A DNA stretch of 64,000 nt from JABDJX01 sp039942715 (GTDB lineage Bacteria > Pseudomonadota > Alphaproteobacteria > Rhodobacterales > Rhodobacteraceae): assembly GCA_039942715.1 (NCBI GenBank), contig JBDVBY010000006.1, positions 930,001 to 994,000 on the forward strand, written 5' to 3'. Under the pieces are notes generated by a model. The model was not told the origin of the DNA. It was given only the letters and a program-made list of their open reading frames with translations, and searched no databases. The position numbers were made by a program, and so were the translations under genes. Below, piece by piece: positions 16,799 to 25,879 of the stretch; position 1 is the stretch's first letter, and every line of letters starts with the position of its first letter.

Positions 16799-17653
16799 GT
16801 GGCTGCGTACCAACTTAGCATGCCAGAGGTGAGAACAACGAGTGTTGTGTTTTCGTCGCCCCATTCGGGGCGCGCATATCCGTGGAGTTTTGTGCGCCGA
16901 ACGAATCTTGATGAAAACACGCTGCGCTCGTCTGAAGATGCCTTTATCGACAAACTTTTTAACACAGCTCCGCTTAACGGAGCGCCGTTCCTGACAGCGG
17001 TCGCCCCCAGAGCATGGATTGACGTCAATCGATCATCTGACGAGCTTGACCCTGCTTTGATAGAAGGGGTCAAAAAGTCCGCCCACAACCCCCGTGTCGC
17101 CTCTGGTCTAGGTGTAGTTCCCCGTGTTGTCGCCAACGGACGCGCCATCTATTCTGGCAAAATCACCCGAAAAGAAGCAGATGCCCGCATCCAAGAGGTG
17201 TGGCAACCTTGGCACGACGCTTTGACCCAACTGATGGACGATAGCATCGCGCTCTTTGGCGAAGCGATTTTGGTTGATTGCCACTCCATGCCACATGAGG
17301 CGATCGAAACACTCACCCATCCGCGTGGCGCCCGTCCCGAAATTGTCTTGGGCGACCGGTTTGGAGCAGCGGCATCCGCTGATATCGTCGACCGCTTAGA
17401 GGCCGCATTTTCATCTGCAGGCCTTCGCGTTGCACGCAATGCACCTTTCGCGGGCGCTTTTGTGACACAACACCATGGTCGCCCTGCGCGCCACCGCCAC
17501 GTTGTTCAGGTAGAAATCGACCGCGCGCTTTACATGAACGAACAAGCGATCCGACCCAACAAAAACTATGGCGCGTTCAAATCGATGATTGACAGGATTG
17601 TGGCCGAAGCCACAGATATTGGCCGCAAAGACCTACCCATTGCCGCCGAATAA
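16799..17653 (+). CDS. N-formylglutamate amidohydrolase family protein (copy 1)
   Basis: 284 residues of the FGase family. Motifs are FSSPHSGRAYP at about residues 18-28, RAWIDVNRSSDELDP, the zinc/catalytic-type VDCHSMPH at about 160, and QHHGRPARHRHVVQVEIDRALYM. The family hydrolyses N-formyl-L-glutamate or similar N-acyl amino acids. The GTG start at 16799 has AAGGAG 8 bp upstream. No histidine-degradation genes are nearby, so a role in histidine breakdown is not supported by context. A second family member is at 36816. Confidence 0.85.
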   Translation: MAAYQLSMPEVRTTSVVFSSPHSGRAYPWSFVRRTNLDENTLRSSEDAFIDKLFNTAPLNGAPFLTAVAPRAWIDVNRSSDELDPALIEGVKKSAHNPRVASGLGVVPRVVANGRAIYSGKITRKEADARIQEVWQPWHDALTQLMDDSIALFGEAILVDCHSMPHEAIETLTHPRGARPEIVLGDRFGAAASADIVDRLEAAFSSAGLRVARNAPFAGAFVTQHHGRPARHRHVVQVEIDRALYMNEQAIRPNKNYGAFKSMIDRIVAEATDIGRKDLPIAAE

Positions 17654-17861
17654 CGCAGACTTTTCGCTTTATGCGACGTCTCAATCCATGACCTGCAGAC
17701 AGCCAAGAACTGTGTTAACGTTAATCAAAAGTAAATCACACATAGGTGATTGTGCACCGACAAACATTGGCATGTGCGTTATTGCCCCTATTTGACATCT
17801 ATCGGTTAAGAAACGGCACGGCTTTGTTCGTGCGATCAAAGGAAAGAGGAGAGGAGTGGCT

Positions 17862-19316
17862 ATGAACGCAATTGCCCGACGCCAGACCCCCACGAACGCA
17901 CTCTGGTTATTTATTTTGACAACAGCGCTGCTGATTGCCCAGACACTGTCTGCCGCAGCACAGTCGCGCCCTGAAACATTCGCCGATCTGGCCGAAAAGA
18001 TCAGTCCGGCAGTGGTGAACATCACCACTTCAACGACAGTGGCAACCGCCGCGCAGCCAGATCGCCCGGTTGTGCCCGAGGGATCACCTTTCGAAGATTT
18101 CTTTCAGGACTTCCTTGATCGTAACGGCCCGAACGGCCAAGCACCTCGGCGCAGTCAAGCACTGGGCTCGGGATTTGTGATCTCGGAAGACGGCTTTATC
18201 GTCACCAACAACCACGTGATTCAAGGCGCTGACGAAATTCTGATCGAATTTTTCGAGGGATTTGAGTTGGAAGCCAAAATCGTTGGTACAGACCCGAACA
18301 CGGACCTCGCGCTTTTGAAGGTTGAAAGCGAAGAACCACTCAAATTTGTAAACTGGGGTGATAGCGATGCGTCGCGCGTTGGTGATTGGGTCATGGCGAT
18401 GGGCAACCCTCTTGGTCAGGGCTTTTCCGTATCCGCAGGGATCGTATCGGCCCGTGGTCGCGCTCTGTCCGGCAGCTATGATGACTACATCCAGACCGAC
18501 GCCGCTATCAACCGCGGCAACTCGGGCGGCCCACTGTTCAACATGAATGGCGACGTTATCGGTGTGAACACGGCGATCCTGTCTCCAAATGGTGGCTCGA
18601 TTGGTATCGGCTTTGCGATGTCGAGCCGTGTGGCTGAAAACGTGATCTTCCAACTCCGCGACTTTGGCGAAACCCGCCGTGGCTGGTTGGGCGTGCGCAT
18701 TCAAGACATTGATGAAGACATCGCCGAAGGTCTTGGCCTTGAAACAGCTTCTGGCGCGCTGGTCACAGACGTTCCCGAAGGTCCGGCCCTTGAAGCTGGG
18801 ATTGAGGCCGGTGACGTTATCACAAGCTTTGATGGTGTAGATGTTGACGACACACGCGGTCTTGTCCGCCAGGTGGCTGACACCGAAGTGGGCAAAGAGG
18901 TTCGCGTGATCGTGTTCCGCAATGGCCAAACCGAAACGTTGCGCGTCACATTGGGCCGCCGGGAAGAAGCCGAAGGGGCCGTGCCTGCCTCGGTGGAAAC
19001 ACAAGACCCGGTAACGACCGAGTTCATGGGGCTGACCATCAGCGACATGACTGACGAACTACGCGAACAACTTGGCCTACCCAGCGATGCTGAGGGCCTT
19101 GTGGTTGGCGAAGTGTCCGAGGAAAGCGAAGCCTTTGAAAAGGGTCTGCGCGCAGGTGACATCATAATCGAAGCCGGCCAGGAAAAGGTCGCAACAGTGC
19201 GCGATCTGGAAGAACGTGTGGAAAACGCCAAAGACGCGGGCCGCAAGTCTCTGCTTCTTTTGGTGCGCCGCGCAGGCGACCCACGCTTTGTCGCCTTGTC
19301 GCTTGACGCTGGCTAA
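17862..19316 (+). CDS. Do-type periplasmic serine protease (DegP/MucD family)
   Basis: About 484 residues. The signal segment ends near AAAQS at residue 38. The trypsin-like domain carries the triad His in VTNNHVI, Asp in NTDLALLKV and Ser in NRGNSGGPLF. Two PDZ domains follow (about 275-365 and 390-480). It degrades misfolded envelope proteins. The purine-rich site GGAGAGGAG favours the ATG at 17862 over the GTG at 17856. A TTGACA box at 17792 lies about 70 bp upstream. No regulatory kinase is adjacent; the next kinase is convergent. Confidence 0.93.
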   Translation: MNAIARRQTPTNALWLFILTTALLIAQTLSAAAQSRPETFADLAEKISPAVVNITTSTTVATAAQPDRPVVPEGSPFEDFFQDFLDRNGPNGQAPRRSQALGSGFVISEDGFIVTNNHVIQGADEILIEFFEGFELEAKIVGTDPNTDLALLKVESEEPLKFVNWGDSDASRVGDWVMAMGNPLGQGFSVSAGIVSARGRALSGSYDDYIQTDAAINRGNSGGPLFNMNGDVIGVNTAILSPNGGSIGIGFAMSSRVAENVIFQLRDFGETRRGWLGVRIQDIDEDIAEGLGLETASGALVTDVPEGPALEAGIEAGDVITSFDGVDVDDTRGLVRQVADTEVGKEVRVIVFRNGQTETLRVTLGRREEAEGAVPASVETQDPVTTEFMGLTISDMTDELREQLGLPSDAEGLVVGEVSEESEAFEKGLRAGDIIIEAGQEKVATVRDLEERVENAKDAGRKSLLLLVRRAGDPRFVALSLDAG

Positions 19317-19340
19317 GACACTTAAGCAGCCGAAAATCGA

Positions 19341-19372
19341 AACCGGAGGGGCCCAGCCTCTCCGGTTTTTTT
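19341..19372 (+). terminator. Rho-independent terminator of the Do protease gene
   Basis: Stem AACCGGAG/CTCCGGTT with a GC-rich loop, then seven T residues, 25 bp after the stop. Confidence 0.88.
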
Positions 19373-19403
19373 GTGCCAAACGTGATGACCCAAACCAGCG
19401 GCG

Positions 19404-19817
19404 CTAACTCAATTCCAATGACGCCAGATGTTCCAGCAAAGCAAGTGTCATCGGCTTGTTGTGGAAGTCACGAACAATCTTGTGGCGTCTCGCGCGCTCT
19501 TCGTCGCGCGGGTCCAACGATGTGGTAAGCATTATGATGACAGGGCACATACGCTCTCCCAGTTCAGACGTAACGCTTTCCAGAAATTCAAACCCATCGA
19601 TTTTCGGCATGTTGATATCCAACAAAACCAAAGACGGCATTTCAAGTGATGCGTCAAACAGATGATCAAGCGCCTCTTGCGGGTTAATGAATTGCAGCAG
19701 ATTTTCCACGAGACCGGACCGATCCACGATGCGCTTGTACATCATCTGATCGAACTCGTTGTCATCCACCAACATCAAGGACGTTATCGGCGGTTTGATT
19801 TTTTCCGCAGCGTTCAT
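19404..19817 (-). CDS. Single-domain response regulator (Rcp1/CheY-like)
   Basis: 137 residues with only a receiver domain. The acidic pocket is VDDN (about 17-20), the phosphoacceptor is D67 in LLDINMP, the switch Thr is in MLTTS and the Lys is in HNKPM. No output domain, so it acts by protein contact or phosphotransfer. Its ATG overlaps the stop of the upstream kinase (ATGA), so the two form a translationally coupled pair. Confidence 0.9.
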   Translation of the reverse strand: MNAAEKIKPPITSLMLVDDNEFDQMMYKRIVDRSGLVENLLQFINPQEALDHLFDASLEMPSLVLLDINMPKIDGFEFLESVTSELGERMCPVIIMLTTSLDPRDEERARRHKIVRDFHNKPMTLALLEHLASLELS

Positions 19818-20920
19818 GCTAGATCCAATTCAATTGAAAATGTAGACCCCTCGCCAACTTGGGAGGTCATCGAAATTGATGTTTGGTGACTCAAAGCGAT
19901 GCGCCGACAGATCGCCAAACCCAAACCGCTGCTTTCATCGTGGGGGTCTGCCTTGAGTTTTTTGAACATTTGGAAAATCTGATCGAAATGATCTTCGGCA
20001 ATTCCAATGCCATTATCGTGCACGGAAATCACAACGGAGTTCTCTTTTTTGCTATCTTCAACGGCGACATGCACACACGGATCCACGCCTGGGCGCACGA
20101 ACGTAAGCGCGTTGAGCACTAAATTTTGGAAGAAAATCATAAGCTGAGTTTCAGAACCATTTACACAAGGCAAAGAATCAACGGTGACCTTTGCATCTTG
20201 AATATCCGCTTTTGAAAGAAGCAAGACTTCTTCAAGGACGGAACCAAGATCAACCTTTTCGAACTTCGTTTCCTGCCCGACAATTGAAGTAAAATGCAAG
20301 ACATCTTCGACCAGCCGTATCATCCGGCCCACTGTTATGTTCGCAAGCCCAAGAAGCTGAGCAGCAGCGCTGTCTTTTGTGCAAGAGAGCTCTTCTTCCA
20401 ATTCCGTCAGGATCAGCCTCATGGTATTTGAAGGCGCTTTCAGGTCATGAGAAATGGCATAAGCAAACTCCCGCAACTCTTGATTGGTGACAGCCTCTTT
20501 CGCCCGCGCCGCCAATGCATCTGCTTCTGACTGTTTTTGAGCCGAAATATCCGTAGCCGCCCCAATGTGATGGGTGACTTTTCCAGAACTGTCCCGCCGG
20601 TAGACAGTGTCATGCGACAGCAACCAAACCCAGTGGCCTTGGCAGTGCTTGATACGATATTCCAAAGCGGCACTATCGCCATCGCTCAGACTGCGGATGT
20701 TAGAAAAGTGTTCAAAAACCCGAGGTAAGTCATCGGGATGGATCAACGATGGCATCAAATCAGCGCCCATACGTTGAATAACATCGGGGGAATAGCCGAG
20801 CTTTTCACCGATACATCGATTTATATAGGCATTTTTATGCTGTACCTGATCATTGACGTAGATCAAGTTCGGCGCGTATTCGACGATCTTTCCAACGTCA
20901 CCAGTGACTGCATCGTCCAC
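19814..20920 (-). CDS. PAS-domain sensor histidine kinase
   Basis: 368 residues, no membrane segments, so cytosolic. A PAS/PAC sensor (about 10-130, ending HIGAATDISAQKQ) is followed by HisKA with H158 in YAISHDLKAPSNTM. The HATPase domain has an N-box FFQNLVLNALTFV, G1 DNGIGI and G2 SSGLGLAICRRI. It resembles kinases paired with Rcp1-like receivers, and the overlapping partner gene fits that. The signal is unknown; no cofactor-binding motif is evident in the PAS domain. Confidence 0.9.
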   Translation of the reverse strand: MDDAVTGDVGKIVEYAPNLIYVNDQVQHKNAYINRCIGEKLGYSPDVIQRMGADLMPSLIHPDDLPRVFEHFSNIRSLSDGDSAALEYRIKHCQGHWVWLLSHDTVYRRDSSGKVTHHIGAATDISAQKQSEADALAARAKEAVTNQELREFAYAISHDLKAPSNTMRLILTELEEELSCTKDSAAAQLLGLANITVGRMIRLVEDVLHFTSIVGQETKFEKVDLGSVLEEVLLLSKADIQDAKVTVDSLPCVNGSETQLMIFFQNLVLNALTFVRPGVDPCVHVAVEDSKKENSVVISVHDNGIGIAEDHFDQIFQMFKKLKADPHDESSGLGLAICRRIALSHQTSISMTSQVGEGSTFSIELDLA

Positions 20921-21019
20921 GATTTGAATTCCTCAACAGCCCCGGCCGCGATTCAAATCGTGAAATGACGTAAAAGGATTACTCTGCCTTTAAGACCGAC
21001 AAAATTTTCGCATAAATAG

Positions 21020-22165
21020 CTAGTTTCGAAGCCGCCCAAAGGTTGAGAGCCGGTTAATTTCGTCAAGCCGTTCGAGATTGACGACCGTAGACAGCATCAA
21101 CCTGTCCTGACTCCAGTCCCCAGGCTTCTGGATCGCCAGGGCTGTGAATACAATTGCGGCCATCAGCGGAATACACACTGAAAAGTAAACCAACTGTGGA
21201 TGAGACAGGCGGCCTGCATCCAAAAGCGAGAGTATTCGACGTTCCAGAAAACTCATCTCGCCGTCGCGAAGCGCTGAACGGTCAGCGGTCACCAACGTCA
21301 CTTTCGGAACAGCAATCACAAACGCACGGTCCCGTCGCAAGGTTTGCTGGCATACCGCCAACAAGGTTTCGCAATAGTCGCGCACGCCAATGCGCCCACG
21401 CGTTAAAACCTGACTGTCACAGGCCAACTCTCGCAGGTCTTCCACTTTGCGCTTCCAAGCATGGAACGCTGGGTTCAGGAAGAAAAACGGTTTGATTGCT
21501 TCGAGCAGAATCTCCCATTCGATATCGCCTTGCCGCAAATGCTGAAATTCGTGCGCCAACGAGACGGCTAATTCGTTCTTTTGAACCAGCATGCTGGATG
21601 GAATGACAACATAGTAGTTGCGCAAGCCCCGCGTGGAAAACGGCACCAATGTGCGATCCGAAAGACGAATATGCAGGCGTCCAAACCGGCGCCACGCATA
21701 GCTTTGAGACACAATGCGGCGTAGGCACATGACGGAGAAGGCCAAACGGCCAAAGCCAACGACCAAACCAGTTCCAAACGCCGCAATTGCAATCCAAGCC
21801 GTCCATCCCAACCCTTGAACAACACTCTGCGTGAACGTATCGCGCATCAGCAAAACTTGTTCAAACTCCGACGCCTTCATCTGAAATCCGCCATTCAGAT
21901 AGTGCGAAACGACCATATCAGAAAGGTTAACGTTCATACCCATCCCAACACCTGCCCCTTGCAACGCACGGATTGCCATCACCAGAAACGGTGAAAGGAC
22001 GACGGCAATAAAGACACCGTTGAGTAGCTTGAGTTCAGTGGAATAAGCGTGTTTCAGCCCAAGTCGGTGAAGCACAAAGCGGGCCGCGCTCCAAAGCGCA
22101 AAGGCCACGACAATAAGAATGTTGGCATCGATAAAAGCGTTCAGCAGCGCGTCACCCGGTATCAT
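21020..22165 (-). CDS. M56-family (BlaR1-like) membrane metallopeptidase
   Basis: 381 residues. Four hydrophobic segments (about 12-30, 48-66, 120-148, 330-348) surround a cytoplasmic zinc site, HEFQH at 205-209, with a candidate third ligand in the LRELACDSQVL stretch. BlaR1/MecR1 proteins cleave the BlaI repressor after signal binding, but there is no C-terminal penicillin-binding sensor here, so another signal is likely. It overlaps the BlaI-type gene by 14 bp and is probably cotranscribed with it. Confidence 0.82.
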   Translation of the reverse strand: MIPGDALLNAFIDANILIVVAFALWSAARFVLHRLGLKHAYSTELKLLNGVFIAVVLSPFLVMAIRALQGAGVGMGMNVNLSDMVVSHYLNGGFQMKASEFEQVLLMRDTFTQSVVQGLGWTAWIAIAAFGTGLVVGFGRLAFSVMCLRRIVSQSYAWRRFGRLHIRLSDRTLVPFSTRGLRNYYVVIPSSMLVQKNELAVSLAHEFQHLRQGDIEWEILLEAIKPFFFLNPAFHAWKRKVEDLRELACDSQVLTRGRIGVRDYCETLLAVCQQTLRRDRAFVIAVPKVTLVTADRSALRDGEMSFLERRILSLLDAGRLSHPQLVYFSVCIPLMAAIVFTALAIQKPGDWSQDRLMLSTVVNLERLDEINRLSTFGRLRN

Positions 22166-22553
22166 TTTTCAACCTCCGATCCACAAGTGCCCGGATTTGC
22201 CCCAATGCTTCTTCAGAAAGCTCTTCGTCATTGACCAATCGCGCCACGAGTGATGCGGGCGCGTCGTCAAAAAGCTTTGCCGAAAGGTTTTTCAGTGAAC
22301 GCGTTTGGTACGTGCCTTTGCCAAGTGCCGGAACATAGACATGGCGTTTGCCTTCTTTCCTGCTGGTCACAAAGTCTTTTTGTTCCAAGATACGCAGAAT
22401 GGTCGCGGCTGAGGTATAGGCCAGGTTACGGTCTTTTGGCAGCTGATCCAAAACGTCGCGCACGGTCCCCTCCCCCAAGGCCCAAAGCTCGTTCATGAAC
22501 TCCAACTCAACTTCAGTCAGGAGCTCGCTTTTCTTTTTTTCTCTCATAGCCAT
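22152..22553 (-). CDS. BlaI/MecI/CopY-family transcriptional repressor
   Basis: About 133 residues. A winged helix spans roughly 10-80 (LTEVELEFMNELWALGEGTVRDVLDQL, then YTSAATILRILEQKDFV), followed by a helical dimerisation region with FDDAPASLVARLVNDEELS, the family's Penicillinase_R pattern. Three ATGs (22558, 22553, 22547) compete; 22553 is a compromise. It is paired with the M56 peptidase that should inactivate it. No beta-lactamase gene is adjacent, so the regulated target is elsewhere. Confidence 0.85.
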   Translation of the reverse strand: MAMREKKKSELLTEVELEFMNELWALGEGTVRDVLDQLPKDRNLAYTSAATILRILEQKDFVTSRKEGKRHVYVPALGKGTYQTRSLKNLSAKLFDDAPASLVARLVNDEELSEEALGQIRALVDRRLKNDTG

Positions 22554-22628
22554 CCCATTTGCGGGCATCGCTCACTGGTTACCACCAGTCGAGTAAAGCC
22601 GATATTTTTCTTAACACAAAGCAATTTC

Positions 22629-23030
22629 TCAAACCTTGCGAAAGCAGAAGACGGCCCAGACCAGCGAAATCGCCAGCGGCCACCAGAGCGGTTGACCGAC
22701 GAATCCAAGCCAAGCCAGGAAGATATAGGCTGTCCCAAGAAGTGAGATAAAGAGCCGGTCTCCTAGAGTAGTCGTCAGCCCCAAAATGCCTTTGCGCTCA
22801 AGCCCATCTTTGAAGCGGAAGCCTTCGAGGACACCGATAATTGCGATGGCGCTGAAAATTCCGCAGAACAGAACGAACGTGGCAGGTGTCCAGGCCATCC
22901 AGAACGACGGCCACAACGGCTCAGTCCAGGAAAACCCGGTTTCCTCTTCTTTCTTTGCGACATTGCCCCAACCCTGGGCAAATGCCGGGTTGGCCAAAAG
23001 CATGCTTAAGGAAAAGAAAGCTGGTTTCAT
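22629..23030 (-). CDS. glpU: DUF2160 membrane protein of glycerol ABC transporter (GlpU-like)
   Basis: 133 residues with an N-terminal signal-like segment and three hydrophobic helices (about 50-68, 88-108, 115-130). DUF2160 proteins accompany the glycerol ABC transporters first described in Rhizobium leguminosarum. Its exact role is unsettled; an accessory membrane subunit is likely. The ATG shares one base with the stop of the upstream permease (TAATG). It is the last gene of the operon. Confidence 0.82.
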   Translation of the reverse strand: MKPAFFSLSMLLANPAFAQGWGNVAKKEEETGFSWTEPLWPSFWMAWTPATFVLFCGIFSAIAIIGVLEGFRFKDGLERKGILGLTTTLGDRLFISLLGTAYIFLAWLGFVGQPLWWPLAISLVWAVFCFRKV

Positions 23031-23827
23031 TACACTCTCCCCATCGCAAAGCCTTTAGCGATGTAGTTGCGCACGAAGTAGATGACGATCGCACCGGGGA
23101 TGATGGTCAACGTACCCGCTGCAGCCAAAAGCCCAAGTTCGTAGCCTGCAGAAGATGCGGTCTTCGTCATCGTCGCGGCAATGGGCTTCGCGGCCACCGC
23201 CGTCAGCGTCTTGGCCAGAAGCATTTCGACCCACGAGAACATGAAACAGAAGAACGCCGCAACGCCGACACCAGCCTTGATGTTAGGAATGAAGATGGTG
23301 ACGAAGAAGCGTGGGAAGGAATAGCCATCCACATAGGCCGTCTCATCCAGCTCTTTTGGAATGCCGCGCATGAAGCCTTCCAAAATCCAAACCGCGAGCG
23401 GAATGTTAAAGAGGCAATGGGCAAGAGCCACGGCCAAATGCGTATCGAATAGCCCGACTGATGAATAAAGCTGGAAGAACGGCAGTGCAAAAACAGCCGC
23501 CGGCGCCATGCGATTGGTGAGCAGCCAGAAGAACAACTGTTTGTCGCCTAAGAAGCGGTACCGCGAGAAGGCGTAGGCTGCAGGCAGCGCCACCGCGATT
23601 GAGATCACTGTGTTCAGCGAGACGTAGATGATCGAGTTAATATACCCCCAGTACCACGTAGGGTCGGTGAAGATAACGCGGTAACTTTCCAGAGTGAATG
23701 TCTGCGGGAACAGCGTGAAACCTGCGAGAATCTCGTTCGTCGTCTTGAACGACATCGAAACCAGCCAATAAATCGGCAGCATAAGGAACAGGATGTAAAG
23801 GATCGGGATGAGCGAGCGTTTCCTCAT
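23030..23827 (-). CDS. glpQ: Glycerol ABC transporter permease (GlpQ-type)
   Basis: 265 residues with six predicted membrane segments and the MalG-type EAA loop, EGFMRGIPKELDETAYVDGYSFPRFF, at about 150-175. It forms the inner-membrane channel with the upstream permease, overlapping it by 4 bp (ATGA). The name follows the rhizobial glpSTPQUV scheme and must not be confused with E. coli glpQ, a phosphodiesterase. Substrate assignment rests on the whole operon. Confidence 0.88.
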   Translation of the reverse strand: MRKRSLIPILYILFLMLPIYWLVSMSFKTTNEILAGFTLFPQTFTLESYRVIFTDPTWYWGYINSIIYVSLNTVISIAVALPAAYAFSRYRFLGDKQLFFWLLTNRMAPAAVFALPFFQLYSSVGLFDTHLAVALAHCLFNIPLAVWILEGFMRGIPKELDETAYVDGYSFPRFFVTIFIPNIKAGVGVAAFFCFMFSWVEMLLAKTLTAVAAKPIAATMTKTASSAGYELGLLAAAGTLTIIPGAIVIYFVRNYIAKGFAMGRV

Positions 23828-24687
23828 TGCGGGTCATCCTTTGTCATCACGGTATAAAACAGCCAACTAACCAGCAACGTGATTGCGAAGTAGATCAGGC
23901 TCATCGCTGCTGCTGGGCCAAGGTCGAATTGGCCCAGAGCGATTTTCACCAAATCAATCGACAAGAGTGTCGTTGAGTTGCCGGGACCGCCGCCGGTAAG
24001 TACGAACGGCTCGGTATAGATGTTAAAGCTGTCCATAAACCGGAGTAGGATCGCGATTGTGAGCACTGTCTTCATCTTAGGAAGCTGGATGTACCAAAAG
24101 ACCTTCCAAGGGGATGCCCCATCAATCGTGGCCGCCTGATAATAGGCGTTCGGGATTGAAACCAGTCCAGCATAGGCGAGCAGCACGACCAGCGACGTCC
24201 AGTGCCAAACGTCCATCACAATGATTGTAATCCATGCTGCAAGCGGATTTTGAGTCATGTCATAGTTCACGCCAAGGACGTCATTCATAAAATAGCCAAG
24301 CATCCCAACCTTGGGCAGCGCGAAGATGTTCCACATTGCACCCACAACGTTCCATGGGATCAGCATCGGCAAAGCCATAAGCACAAGGCAAACGGGCACC
24401 CAGATACCCTTGCGCGGCATCGAAAGCGCAATGATAATCCCAAGCGGCACTTCGATAATCAGGATCAGGAAGGTGAACAGGAATTGGCGACCAAGGGCTG
24501 CGTGAAAGCGCTCGGAACGCAGGATTTGTTCAAACCAATCAAGCCCCTGCCAGAAAAACACATTATTGCCAAAAGTTTCCTGCACTGAATAATTGACCAC
24601 CGTCATGATCGGGATCAGCGCGTTGAAGGCCACAAGAAGCAAGACCGGAAGGACGAAGAACCAGGCTTTTTGATTTTCGGTTCTCAT
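23824..24687 (-). CDS. glpP: Glycerol ABC transporter permease (GlpP-type)
   Basis: 287 residues, six membrane segments, MalF/UgpA-type binding-protein-dependent permease with a degenerate EAA loop around YYQAATIDGASPWKVFWYIQLPKMK. It is the partner channel subunit of the following permease. It is separated from the second ATPase gene by 118 bp holding a palindromic repeat, the only sizeable internal gap after the first ATPase gene. Confidence 0.88.
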   Translation of the reverse strand: MRTENQKAWFFVLPVLLLVAFNALIPIMTVVNYSVQETFGNNVFFWQGLDWFEQILRSERFHAALGRQFLFTFLILIIEVPLGIIIALSMPRKGIWVPVCLVLMALPMLIPWNVVGAMWNIFALPKVGMLGYFMNDVLGVNYDMTQNPLAAWITIIVMDVWHWTSLVVLLAYAGLVSIPNAYYQAATIDGASPWKVFWYIQLPKMKTVLTIAILLRFMDSFNIYTEPFVLTGGGPGNSTTLLSIDLVKIALGQFDLGPAAAMSLIYFAITLLVSWLFYTVMTKDDPQ

Positions 24688-24719
24688 AAGACTGGTTTCT
24701 TTCTCTTGGTGATTGTTGA

Positions 24720-24782
24720 GGGGGCTCTGCCCCCGCCGCCCTGCGGACGTCCCCCCGGGATATTTCTTCCAAGAAGAAGCAC
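24720..24782 (+). repeat. Palindromic intergenic element B inside the glycerol operon
   Basis: Perfect 6-bp stem GGGGGC-TCT-GCCCCC (24720-24734), a second small hairpin CCGC-CCT-GCGG, then CCCCCCGGGATATTT and a run of AAGAAGAAGC. It matches the layout of the elements at 894, 54512 and 63613. Lying between the ATPase and permease genes, it may set relative mRNA levels. Confidence 0.6.
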
Positions 24783-24805
24783 AATTTGACTAAAATAGTT
24801 TCTGT

Positions 24806-25879
24806 TCATGAGTGTGCCTCATTGGCGATCCAACCATCACGATAGAGGCGCGTTTGATCCTGCTGAAAGGCCAAGTGCACGGCCTCGCCTTGACCCGGAA
24901 CATCGCCTTCGACAACGGCTTTGACAGGGGTATTGCCCACCATGACCTCGACAACAGAGTGGCGGCCAACATCCGAGACTTTGCGCACGCGCGCCTCAAG
25001 ACCACTTTGGGCCAGTGCGACAAATTCGGGGCGAATGCCAAGCTCAGTTTTGCCCCCGTCCCCTATTACAGTACCTTCCAAGGCCATGGGGTGCCCTTCA
25101 AAGACGATGCTGCCACCGGTTTGCGTGACAGGTAGAACATTCATCCCCGGCGATCCGATAAAGTGGCCAACAAACGTGTGTTGCGGGCGCTCAAAAAGTT
25201 CAACTGGCGTGCCTATCTGAACGATTTCACCGTCCTGCATAACGACGACCTGATCAGCAAACGTAAGCGCTTCAGTCTGGTCGTGCGTGACGTAAATCAT
25301 CGTTGCGCGCACCCGCTGGTGCAGTTCTTTCAGTTTAGAGCGCAGCTTCCATTTCAGGTGCGGGTCGATCACCGTCAACGGCTCATCAAACATCACGACA
25401 TTCACATCATCACGCACAAGCCCGCGGCCCATTGAGATCTTCTGCATGTTATCAGGTGAAAGATGCGACGCGCGGGTGTCTAACATCTCTTCGACTTCAA
25501 GCATCGCGGCGATCTCGGCCACACGTTCGGAAATGCGCGCCTCGGGCACACCACGATTGCGCAGCGGAAAGGCGAGATTGTTGCGCACCGTCATCGTGTC
25601 GTAGATCACCGGGAACTGAAACACCTGCGCGATGTTGCGCTGGTCCGGCGGCAGGTCAGTGACATCGCGGTCATCAAAAAGAATGCGACCCTCGGAGGGT
25701 GCAAGCAGGCCCGAAATTATGTTCAGCAACGTGGATTTGCCACACCCGGACGGACCAAGCAGCGCGTAAGCACCACCGTCCTGCCAATCGAGGTCGATTT
25801 CCTTAAGCGCATAATCCTCGACCCCTTTTGGATTGGGCAGATAGGAATGGCGCAGATTTGAAAGCGTAATTTTGGCCAC
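24806..25879 (-). CDS. glpT: Glycerol ABC transporter ATP-binding protein (GlpT-type)
   Basis: 357 residues of the MalK/UgpC type. Walker A GPSGCGKST (about 39-47), Q-loop FQFPVIYDTMTVR, Walker B VMFDEP and the switch His in THDQTEAL are intact, followed by a TOBE-like regulatory domain. The signature position reads LSPDNMQKISMGRG in place of a canonical LSGGQ, a feature of this paired-ATPase system. The GTG start shares its first base with the preceding stop (TAGTG). It probably forms a heterodimer with the other ATPase. Confidence 0.87.
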   Translation of the reverse strand: MAKITLSNLRHSYLPNPKGVEDYALKEIDLDWQDGGAYALLGPSGCGKSTLLNIISGLLAPSEGRILFDDRDVTDLPPDQRNIAQVFQFPVIYDTMTVRNNLAFPLRNRGVPEARISERVAEIAAMLEVEEMLDTRASHLSPDNMQKISMGRGLVRDDVNVVMFDEPLTVIDPHLKWKLRSKLKELHQRVRATMIYVTHDQTEALTFADQVVVMQDGEIVQIGTPVELFERPQHTFVGHFIGSPGMNVLPVTQTGGSIVFEGHPMALEGTVIGDGGKTELGIRPEFVALAQSGLEARVRKVSDVGRHSVVEVMVGNTPVKAVVEGDVPGQGEAVHLAFQQDQTRLYRDGWIANEAHS

